A DNA stretch of 60,950 nucleotides from Macrocybe gigantea. Taxonomy: Eukaryota > Basidiomycota > Agaricomycetes > Agaricales > Callistosporiaceae. The stretch spans positions 1-60,950 of the forward strand of contig SJRY01000297.1 in the NCBI GenBank assembly GCA_011319805.1, written 5' to 3'. The position numbers were made by a program, and so were the translations under genes. Within the stretch, counting starts at the first letter, position 1, and every line of letters begins with the position of its first letter. Below the pieces are notes generated by a model. It searched no databases. It was given only the letters and a program-made list of their open reading frames with translations, and had not been told where the DNA came from. This document shows, piece by piece, positions 1 to 8,229 of the stretch.

Positions 1-305
1 ATCTCAGAAGGACTCGGGCAGACTAAGTGCGAGAGTGGTCTTGAGATGATGATGGCAAAAGGAATATTAAGCCTAGCGCTACTGGTACATCTGGGAGTCC
101 TTATATACATTACAGTACTCGAGCACGGACCATGGGCTGCGCAATGCTGTGGACTGCGGATGAGTAAGACTGGAAGGAGATGACTCAGGATGATAGGGAA
201 GTGGATGACTCGATGGCTGCGCGCTGCGCAGCATGATGGGGGAGATAAGGGATGTGGGAAAGATAAGATAGAAAATGAATAGTCCTTTGGGCGACGTCTG
301 TAACA
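1..305 (-). repeat. 3' LTR of E1 (truncated by window edge)
   Basis: Matches the 5' LTR at 6154-6473 in the same orientation and ends in taaca on the plus strand, the complement of the terminal TGTTA. It is closer to the E2 LTRs than to its own partner LTR, from which it differs at roughly a dozen transition sites and a 3-nt indel. Confidence 0.95.
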
Positions 306-732
306 TCACCCTCTCTGTAGATTCGCGTCCTCGCGAAAAACCTTAGTCCAGCTGTCCCACCAGTATTGGTCTCCCAGGCGGTCGCGGCACGCGGGGCCCA
401 TGTATGAATGAGCTCTTCATTATAGGCGCGGATGTGGTGGAGTGTGGTGGCGAGGAGTTTAAGTCGCCGGTTTTCTGTGCGAAGCATTTCCATGCTTCGC
501 GAAGCGCGATACGTTCAGCTGCAGTGGGGCCGGTCCCATCAGGGGTTCGCCGGTCCAGAGGTGCGTGCGGACGGTCATAACATAGCGCATATGCGCCAAG
601 TGTGATGGCGAGGGGTCCATGTAGTCGCTAGCATTGAGAATCCTTGCAGATTCTCGAGGTCGCTTGGGCGGTTGGGGGTAGGTGCCGGCTGCCCTCGCTG
701 CTGTCGATGCTGATGGGGGCGTTGGTGGTCAT
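185..732 (-). CDS. third ORF of E1, downstream of pol (frameshifted)
   Basis: A reading frame begins at ATG 732-730, overlapping the pol stop as ATGA, and runs with frameshifts toward the 3' LTR. Its C-terminal half reads as an amphipathic stretch with ENRRLKLLATTLHHIRAYNE followed by a Trp-containing tail. E2 carries the same ORF at 60205-60621. I do not recognise a domain. The pieces are continuous only if single-base indels are allowed, so this is a weak but reproducible coding call. In E1 the final stop is lost (TAC where E2 has TAA) and the frame reads into the LTR. Confidence 0.45.
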
Positions 733-3700
733 GAAGTGCGATTTTTGGTCTTCTTCCCTCTTGTCGTGATCCTTTTATCCTGGTTCGCAGTCTTCTTTAG
801 GAAGTGGTCTAGAGCTTGCTGCGCATTCCCCAGTTCCTTCTCTTTGATCCATGTGTTCTCTTCGTGTCCGTATCCTTTCCATTTGACCAGGAATAGTGTC
901 CCCTCCCTTGTTTCTTCCTTTTTAGGATCTCTTCTATCTCGTACTCTTCTTCATCATTTATGATTTCAGGGGGTGGTGGTGATGGTCGCTCTTGTATCTT
1001 GAAACGGGGTCCTTTGTAAGGCGTGAGCAGTGTTTCATTGAACACGGGGTGTATCAGCTGCCATGATGCTGGGAGTTCCAGGCGATATGCCGAGGCTCCT
1101 TTCTTTTCAACCACCTTGAACGGTCCGTATCGGAGTGCCGATAACTTCTTTGATGGTCGATTGACTGTGATATTGGTGGCTTCTAGCCATACTCTATCCC
1201 TTTCTTGTATTCAGGGCAGGTTTTCGTCTCGCATCGTAATTGTCTTTGGCTCGTGTTTGTGCATATTGCAGCGCGCATTTGCTTCCTTTCGTATTTGGTT
1301 CATTTTTTGACGAAGTCTTTTGCTGCGGTTATTCCCTTCTGTCGTCTGTGGCTCCCTTCCAGGGGTGCATTCCATAGTTGAGGTAGAATGGTGTCTCCTT
1401 CGTTCCCTGGTGTGCTTTGTCATTGTATTGGTACTCTGCGATTGCTATCCATTCTGCCCAATCGTCCTGTAAGTTGTTTGTGAAGCTTCTGAGGAAGGCT
1501 TCCGTTTCTTGGTGGGATCGCTCCGCCTGTCCATCTGTCTGTGGGTGATAGGCCGTTGATAGATTTTGCTTTGTTCCGAGTAATTTTAGAAGTGCTGTCA
1601 TGAATCGTGCTGCGAACTGGGGTCCTCGATCACTGATGATCTTTCGTGGGATTCCATGAAGCGCCACACGTTGTCTCGGTATAGTCGTGCGAGCCTTCTG
1701 CTGTGAGTTCGGTCTTTGTGGGAACTAGTGGATCATCTTGGTCAGGCGGTCTGTGACTGCGGCGATGGCATTAAAGCCATTCGAGCTGGGTAGCGGTCCT
1801 ATGAGATCTACTCCGATATCTTCCCATGGTTGCTGTGGGACTTCGTGCGGGTGCAGGGGTGCGTGTTTCTTTTGTCGATGATAATTTTGTTTCGCTGACA
1901 TGTTCGCATCCATTGACATACTTCTTGATGTCTGTTAGCATTGATGGCCACCAATAGGCGGTTATGAGCTCGTGCATGCGGTATTGCCCTGGGTGTCCTC
2001 CGATGGGTGTGTCGTGGTGTTCAAACATGATGTTTCCTTCAGTTTGTTGTCTGGAGGAACGTAGATTTTTCCTCCACGTATACGATGTGGTCGTCTTCTG
2101 TGAACCAGTGTGGTTTTTCCTTCAGTCCTGTTGTTACGATCGTTTCCCTTCGTGCGCATTGTCGAATTTGTTCTATCCTTGAGGATTCGATCATCGTGAT
2201 TCCTCTTGTTTGTATTGTTTCATTATTTTCTGCTTCTCTTTCCGTGGGTGTTCGTCCTCGAACATCATAAATTCGAAGTCTCGTTCATTATTCTCTTCCA
2301 GATGTCGAATGAATGCTGCTTCTTTGATCATTTGTATGTCATCCTTCTCTGCTAGGTTTTCTTCATATCCTGCCATTCGTGACAGGACATCCGCTTTTCC
2401 ATTCGCCTTTCCTGGTACGTGTCGTAGTTCGTAGTCGTATTCCTGTAATTTCAGGTACCAGCCAATCTGTCTCGAATTGAGTCGCTGCGGCTTCGGAAGT
2501 ATGATAGGTTTTGTGATCCGTCAATATTTCGAACTTCTCTCGAGCTTCGAGGAGGTATTGTCTCCATGTCTTTAGTGACCATTATCGCAAGAAGTTCCTT
2601 GTCGTAGATTTCGTAGTTTTGTTCCGCTGGGTCATGCATCTCGAAATGAATGCGATCGGATGCCATAGTCCTTTCTGCTGTTGTGATAGTACCGCTCCAA
2701 TGGCATATCCTGAGGCGTCCGTTTCGACTCGGAATTTTCCTTCTGTCTGTGGTAGTGCTAGAATGGGTGCTGAGGTTATATGTTGGATCAGTTCTTTGAA
2801 AGCGCCTTGTTGCTTGTCTGTCCACTGGAATGTTTTGTTTCCAGTCAACTCCGTCAGGGGTTTAGCGACCTTTGCATATCCCTTGATGAATCGTTGGTAA
2901 AAGTTCGTGAATCCCAAGAACTTTTGTAGTTCTTTCTTCGTCTTTGGGGTTGGCCAGGATTGTACGGCTGTGATCTTTTCTGGTTCCATTTCTACCTTCC
3001 CTTCTCCTACGATGTATCCTAGTACTGGGACTTTCGATGATTCCCAGACGCATTTCGGTCCTTTGATGAATAGGTCGTTCTTGTTCAGTATTTCCATGAC
3101 TTCTATGGTGTTCTTTTGGAGTTCCTCTCGTGTCGTCCGATGATTATATGTCGTCCATATAGATTATGCACACTCTTCTTCGTATCTGGTCTTGGAAGAG
3201 GTTCGCCATCATTCGGCTAAAAGTGCCTGGTGCGTTGCACTGCCCAAAATACATGACTGTCGGTTCGAAGAGTCCTCTTGCTGTTAGGAAGGCTGCCTTC
3301 CATTCGTCCCCTTTCCGGATGCGTACGTTATTGTATCCCCAGATAATGTCATCTTGCTAAAGTACTTTGCTCCTTGTAGTACGTCGAGGAGCTCGCTGAT
3401 GCGTGGTAGTGGAAACTTGTCCTTGACCGTATATTTGTTTATTTCCCGGTAGTCTTGGATGAGTCGCTTGCTTCCATCCTTCTTATTGCGAAAGAAGCAG
3501 GGTGCTGCGTAAGGTGATTTCGATGGGCGTATTTTTCCTGTTCGTAATCCTTCTTCGACGAAGGCATCTAGTTCCTCTAGCTCTTTCTGTGTCATCGGAT
3601 AGACCTTGCTTGGTATCGTTTTGGGTGCATCCTTCGTTAAGTTTATTTCATGGTCCCATTCTTTGTGGTCTGGTAAGCGATCAAAGTTCTTCTCCTTGAA

Positions 3701-4354
3701 GAGGTGTTTGAATCTGATCAGATATGGGGGTATCTGGGTTCCTGTCTTGTCGCTGGCTGTGGTTTTCGCTGATTCAGCCATCTTCTGTATCTTAATCGTC
3801 TGGTGGTTTATTTTGCACGTTTTAGGGCATCTGTCGAAGACAACTTCTCCTGTCCTCCATTTGATTGTTGGATTGTGGTAGACAAGCCAGTCATGTCCTA
3901 GTAGCATGTCGGTTTTTCCGATGTCGAGTACGATGGCTTCCATGCGCTCCTTGTGTCCTTTAATGTCGATGTGGACCTCCGCTACTCGGTCTGCTGTTTT
4001 CTGGCGGTTGGGTGATCCGTCTGCATTTATGATGGGAATCTTCTTGATTCGTCGTGTCTTCAGTCCTGTTTTTGCTACTATCGCGGTGTTGATGCAGGTC
4101 CTATCCGCTCCGCTATCGACTTCTGGTGTTATCGTTGCGATTCCTTTTCGTGTTCGTATCCTCGCTGGTACTGCAAGTTCTTTCCTCTTTGGTGGTTTGT
4201 CCCCTTGGATGGTTTTCCTTGGTGCTTCAGATCGCTTGGCAGGAATGGTGTATTTCAGAGTATGGGATGATCTACATCCGGTATCGAGGCGAGTCTGTTT
4301 CAGTTGTATGGGTCGCGATTTAGCACCTCCTAGTCGGACCCTTCGGCAAAACCC
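729..4354 (-). pseudogene. pol: E1 pol polyprotein, interrupted by frameshifts
   Basis: Starts in the -1 frame relative to gag. In order on the minus strand: aspartic protease with DSGAD near 4120-4100 and a LLGHDW motif; reverse transcriptase with YMDD near 3150; RNase H opening DASGYAIGAVLSQQ; integrase with HHCC zinc finger (2030-1890) and DDE core (GVDLIGPLP, SDRGPQF, and Glu in AERSHQE); GPY/F motif (RYGPFKVV) and a chromodomain near 1000-850. It ends in TGA at 731-729. The reading frame is broken at several points, for example after YMDD and inside the chromodomain. These may be real decay or base-calling errors; I left them as they stand. Confidence 0.85.
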
Positions 4355-5472
4355 TCTTTGTCAGAGCTTTCTTCATCCTTGTCTTCTTCGTCCTCTCCTT
4401 CTTCTTCTTTCACTTCTCTGACCCGGGATTTTCCTTTCTTCTTCTTCTTGCAGTTTCGTGCATAGTGTCCCTTTAAGCCACAGTTGAAACATGTGACATT
4501 TGCTGCTCCTTTTCGTGGTTCCGGGCAGTTTCGTGAGATGTGTCCTGGTTTATTGCAGTTGAAGCAGTTGTTGCTTCGTACTTTGTCGACTTCCATGGCC
4601 TGTCCTGCTCCTCGGCTTGGATTTCCGGCCTTGCGCTGATTGCTTGTGAATTCTCCTCTCATCACATTTCTGTGTTCATCGATGTTTCGTCCAATCGCTC
4701 GAACTGTCTTGATATATTCATCTCCATCTGTTGGAAGTGTGGAGATTGAGTGTACGGCTTCTGCTGTCCTTCGGTTTAAGCTCTTCTCGAGTAGGAAACG
4801 AGGGGCTGTTCCTGTCATTCCTGCTTTCCCTGCGAGGTCTACGAATTCATCCAGAAATTCGTCGATGGGTCGGTTTCCCTGTCTGATGTTGAATAGTTTG
4901 CTTCCTGCTTGTGATGGCGACATGACATTGCTGAATCGTGTCTCTATCTCGGTTATGAAGTCGGCCCATGTGCTTTGGTTTGTAGTGGTGTCGATCTTCT
5001 TTGATGCCCAATGGGCTCCGGGTCCGTCGGTCATTCTAGACAGGACCGCTCCAATCTTCTGTGTATCCGTGAGGTCTCCATGTGCGGTTATGTAGAGTTT
5101 CATCTTTCTCCACCAAATATCGAAGGATGTTCGATCTCCTGTAAAGGATTTCGGGTCGGCGATGATTCCCTTGTATTCTGTCGTCATCCTTTGGGGGTTT
5201 TCTTCGTCGTTCTCTTGGTCTTGGTCTTCCTGTTCCTGGATCTGTTGTTCTTGGGTCTGCTGTGCTTGTACTTGGGCTTGCTGTTCTTGGAGCTGTTTCT
5301 GTCTTCGCTCCTCTCTCTGTTCTTTCCAGTAGTCTAGGTCGACTCCTGCGATTCTACAAGCTTGTTCAAAATCGGCCCACTCTGCGGCGGTTGGTCCGGT
5401 TGTCTTTGGTAGTCCTTTTCGCTCCCTCCACCGATAGTATTCGTCCCAGTCACTGTTGCTTACTTTCGCCAC
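4330..5472 (-). CDS. gag: E1 Gag, intact, apparent GTG start
   Basis: 380-residue Gag: a Gln-rich coiled segment (about residues 60-90), a capsid-like retrotransposon_gag region with the conserved QGNRPIDEFLDEF stretch, then two CCHC zinc knuckles (CFNCNKPGHISRNC and CFNCGLKGHYARNC), and a basic-then-acidic tail. The protein packages the element's RNA. The frame begins at GTG in a Kozak-like ACC-GTG-G context, with no in-frame ATG until residue 95 (MTTEYKG). It ends at TAG, overlapping pol in the -1 frame. This is the better-preserved Gag of the two copies. Confidence 0.9.
   Translation of the reverse strand: MAKVSNSDWDEYYRWRERKGLPKTTGPTAAEWADFEQACRIAGVDLDYWKEQREERRQKQLQEQQAQVQAQQTQEQQIQEQEDQDQENDEENPQRMTTEYKGIIADPKSFTGDRTSFDIWWRKMKLYITAHGDLTDTQKIGAVLSRMTDGPGAHWASKKIDTTTNQSTWADFITEIETRFSNVMSPSQAGSKLFNIRQGNRPIDEFLDEFVDLAGKAGMTGTAPRFLLEKSLNRRTAEAVHSISTLPTDGDEYIKTVRAIGRNIDEHRNVMRGEFTSNQRKAGNPSRGAGQAMEVDKVRSNNCFNCNKPGHISRNCPEPRKGAANVTCFNCGLKGHYARNCKKKKKGKSRVREVKEEEGEDEEDKDEESSDKEGFAEGSD
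4348..4354 (-). promoter_or_regulatory. -1 ribosomal frameshift heptamer GGGTTTT at gag-pol junction
   Basis: On the minus strand the gag codons are GAG GGT TTT, which gives the canonical X_XXY_YYZ phase (G GGT TTT) 15 nt before the gag stop codon. A -1 slip enters the open pol frame. The same heptamer and phase occur in E2 at 56574-56580. Confidence 0.75.
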
Positions 5473-5664
5473 GGTGGTGCGATTTTCTCCTTATGCAGTG
5501 CTTCGGCGGATTGGTCCTCTGAAGGGATTCGGCGGTTTCGTTCCTGTGTGTCCTTGACTCTGGTGTCGTTCTCGTTGGTTCTGTCGTATGCTCTGTGCGT
5601 CGTGCCCTCTCTGTATCAGTATGTCTTCCTCCTGTGTTCGGCGATTATAGTTCTCGATCTGTTG

Positions 5665-6087
5665 TCACCTAAAATCTCGGGCTTGTGTTCGTTCTTCTCT
5701 CGTTTTCTTGCGGATGGGTTCGTCCTCTTCTTCGGCAAGAAGATTCTGGTCTGACCACAGCTCTTCTGGGCTTATCCCGTATTCTCCTTCTAGGAAGAGT
5801 TCTGCAATGAGTTGTGCTGCTCCTTCGCTGAGGATCTCAGTGGGCTCGTCTGTGGTGGTGAAGGCAAACTCTCTCAGAAATGCCTGTTCTTTGTCGTCGC
5901 TACTTGGTGTAGGCATGCGCTCTCTCTTTCGTTTGTTTGGATTGCTAGTGTCTCTGCGGGTGGCGTGGACTGTCTCTGCGAATGGCGTGGACTGCAATGT
6001 CTGGTCTACTTCTCTGAGCCAAGTGCTCTCGTCGCTCGTGCTAGTGCTCGCTGGGTCGGCGACTGCTTGTCGTCGAATGTTGATCAA
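5665..6087 (-). CDS. E1 leader ORF (no ATG start), unknown function
   Basis: About 140 open codons between the LTR and gag, in the same frame as gag, beginning IRRQAVADPASTSTSDES and ending at TGA. After that TGA the frame stays open for about 59 more codons to a TAA, 30 nt before the gag GTG. The product would be Ser/Thr-rich and acidic with a KRKRER basic patch. No ATG opens it in either copy (one ATG at about 5915 in E1 only). It could be a Gag N-terminal extension from a non-AUG start, a leader ORF, or chance openness in a recently copied sequence. Confidence 0.4.
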   Translation of the reverse strand: MINIRRQAVADPASTSTSDESTWLREVDQTLQSTPFAETVHATRRDTSNPNKRKRERMPTPSSDDKEQAFLREFAFTTTDEPTEILSEGAAQLIAELFLEGEYGISPEELWSDQNLLAEEEDEPIRKKTREERTQARDFR

Positions 6088-6140
6088 GTCTTTGATAAAG
6101 CGTGACGTGGTGTGTGTGTGAGTCTGAGCGAGTCTCGACG

Positions 6141-6151
6141 AGGCTTAATAT
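6141..6151 (-). promoter_or_regulatory. E1 primer-binding site, self-priming type
   Basis: Two bases inside the 5' LTR lies ATATTAAGCCT (minus strand), an exact 11-base complement of AGGCTTAATAT inside the LTR at 6239-6229. That LTR segment sits about 33 nt after the start of the TATATAA box, where the transcript should begin. This is the arrangement of Tf1, whose RNA 5' end primes its own reverse transcription. Confidence 0.75.
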
Positions 6152-6153
6152 CT

Positions 6154-6473
6154 TGTTAGGCTAGACGAATCTCAGAAGGGCTCAGGCAGACTAAGTGTGA
6201 GAGTGGTCTTGAGATGATGGCAAAAGGAATATTAAGCCTAGCATTACTGGTACATCTGGGAGTCCTTATATACACTACAGTACTTGAGCACGGACCATGG
6301 GCTGCGCAATGCTGTGGACTGCGGATGAGTAAGACTGGAAGGAGATGACTCAGAATGACTAGGGAAGTGGGATGACTCGATGGCTGCACGCTGCGCAGCA
6401 TGACGGGGAAGATAAGGGATGTGGGAAAGATAAGATAGGAAAATGAATGGTCCTTTGAGCGACGTCTGTAACA
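6154..6473 (-). repeat. 5' LTR of E1
   Basis: 320-bp LTR bounded by TGTTA and TAACA. It contains a TATATAA promoter box (about 6266-6272) directing leftward transcription. Compared with the 3' LTR and the E2 LTRs it has lost several CpG sites to TpG or CpA. Confidence 0.95.
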
Positions 6474-6735
6474 CAACTCTTCCTCAGAATGTGGATGAAT
6501 TGTGGAGTATGCTTCAGGCAGAGTGGGCAAAACTGGACTTGGAATTGATAAATACTTTAGTTGGAAGCATGCCAGACAGGGTAAAAGATGTTATAGAGGC
6601 CAAAGGTGGATCTACCAAGTACTAGATTACATAGCATAGAGTTGTGGTGGTGTAAAAATGAATTCTTTCAAGAGTATGTTTTTATTTATTTACATGTTGC
6701 AAAACTTTTGCAAGGGGACTGTACAGTAGGTTCAC
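6474..6735 (+). pseudogene. Tc1/mariner transposase C-terminal relic
   Basis: Directly after the LTR the plus frame reads NVDELWSMLQAEWAKLDLEL and then SMPDRVKDVIEAKGGSTKY before a stop at 6625. This is the characteristic C-terminus of Tc1-like DDE transposases. The downstream DNA to about 6729 (ending CTGTACAGTA) is probably the element's 3' end, with a TA at its edge. The rest of the transposase is beyond E1, outside the window, or lost. E1 inserted into it. Confidence 0.8.
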
Positions 6736-6762
6736 GTTGTTGTTGTTGTTGTTGTTGTTGTT
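6736..6762 (+). repeat. GTT microsatellite, nine units
   Basis: Perfect (GTT)9 run immediately after the Tc1-like 3' end. Confidence 0.95.
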
Positions 6763-6834
6763 ATTTGCTTTTATGGGTTTGTAAGTATGGGCGCTCAAGA
6801 TTTCGAAAACAAGCCAAATCAGTGATGTTCCATA

Positions 6835-7015
6835 CTCGGTATCCGAATTTGCACATCCCTCCGTTCAACCAAATTCGAGCTCCAAAGCCTCCTCGTCGGC
6901 AAATAAGAACGTACCCTCTCCTGGCCACGGATCGAAGGCACCTCGTCTTGAGGCTCTCCGCGCGTCGTGAGTGTCGACGAATCTGAGGTGCTATAGAAAA
7001 GATGGCACATTGATC
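6835..7015 (-). pseudogene. Partial duplicate of the secreted repeat-protein gene
   Basis: The minus strand reads LTTRGEPQDE followed by a diverged copy of the segment that follows the intron of the gene at 8230-9192. It includes that intron's 3' end (CTATAG) and the start of the acidic repeats (DEEALELE, then ERRDV in a shifted frame). Retained intron sequence shows a DNA-level duplication rather than a retrocopy. It has frameshifts, no start and no signal peptide. Confidence 0.75.
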
Positions 7016-7044
7016 CTGTGATTGCACCGTCTTTTCAGAAACTC

Positions 7045-7931
7045 ATGATGTCCAGAAATTCTATGCTTCTGCCAATCCATTTGCTGATCTTGAAAGCCAT
7101 TCTCTTGTTCCTTCCTCGCCAGCTGAAATCGAGCATATATATGGCGTGCATTAAAAACAGATGCCTAAGCACGTCCGTTAACAGCTATGTCTTTAAGCTT
7201 CCTTTCGGGCTAGCGCTAAAGACTTTCAAGGGGCCTACTGAAGTGGAAGCCTCTGCCCTACGCTTTGTAGGCGATTGCAATGCATTCATATCCCGCTTTG
7301 CATCGACGCCTTCGCCACCCAGAAAAGGTCTTTTCTTCTCACAAAGTGGGTTGAAGGCGACAACGTAGGTTACGTGTGGGATCAGCTTGACAGGTCGGAT
7401 AAGAAAAGGCTTGTGCAAGAGCTTCGCATACAGTTGCAAGCGCTCCGGGATCGCACGTCCACCACAGCTACCAGAACTATCTGCAATGCGGCGGGTGGCG
7501 CCGTCGCCGATTTTCGACTTCCGTGGATTCTTGATGACCCCCGTACATTCTCCTCTTGTCGAGAGTTTTCCGAGCAGGTTTGGCTTGGCTTAGACTGGCC
7601 AGCAAACCAGGAGCTGCGGGCCCTCATACGACCTATGATTGATCGGAGCAACGTTCCCATCGTGTTTAGCCATGGAGACACTCTTCCGAAGAATTTGGTC
7701 CTTCCGGGCGGACTCGAGGAGTGGAGAAAGGGAAACGAGATGGTTTGCATTCTCGACTGGGAGTATGCTGGGTGGATGCCGTATTGGTGGGACGCGCTGA
7801 AAGCCACTTGGATGGAAGTTGACGAAGATTCTGAATGGCTGCTGATGGCTCGAGAGTTTCTTCCAGACTGTGTCGAAGCGTTGGATATCGATTGGCAGTG
7901 GCGAAGTCGCTCTCGCGTGACTCTAGTCTAA
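7045..7931 (+). pseudogene. Aminoglycoside-phosphotransferase-like kinase, frameshifted
   Basis: The plus frames encode an APH/choline-kinase-like fold. An N-lobe strand reads FKLPFGLALKTFKGPTEVEA. After a frame change near 7275-7290 comes SFLLTKWVEGDNVG, then the catalytic-loop equivalent FSHGDTLPKNL (HGD) and the metal-binding ILDWEYAG, ending at 7931. Fungal members of this family are abundant and mostly of unknown substrate. The N-terminal part (7045-7180) switches frame again and may contain an intron. Both the break and the intron are unresolved, so it could be a functional gene with base-calling errors. Confidence 0.65.
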
Positions 7932-8229
7932 GCCGTTGGCTGTGAGGGCTTGAAAGCCGGATCATTACTATTATTGCTTTTTTTTCTCTATGAATAGTTG
8001 GAGTCGCATTTCTTCTCTACATCATTGGCACTGCCGTCGTCTCGTCCCCCCACCATACTCATTCGCAGATAGGTTATTGAACGAACCGTCAATGAGGCCA
8101 CAAAACGCCCAGGGGACGTCACTGATCTGAAGAGACAGTTCGTATGATTGTTGGTATGATTACAAAGCTTATGATGTGTATGCGCTCGAGATTGTTGAAT
8201 GTTCAGGAGGTGGTTACATACATTTATGC

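Larger units (their letters stand above)
1..6473 (-). mobile_element. Ty3/Gypsy chromovirus copy E1 (minus strand)
   Basis: LTR retrotransposon read right to left: 5' LTR 6154-6473, primer site, leader ORF, gag, pol (protease, RT, RNase H, integrase, chromodomain), a third ORF, purine tract and 3' LTR 1-305. The 3' LTR lacks about its last 17 bases because the window starts inside it. The integrase C-terminus has a GPY/F module and chromodomain, which places the element among chromoviruses (Tf1/sushi-like). Pol is split by several single-base frameshifts. Its outer flank lies outside the window, so target-site duplications cannot be tested. The right flank (6474 onward) is a Tc1/mariner transposase relic, so this is a nested insertion. 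Confidence 0.95.
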
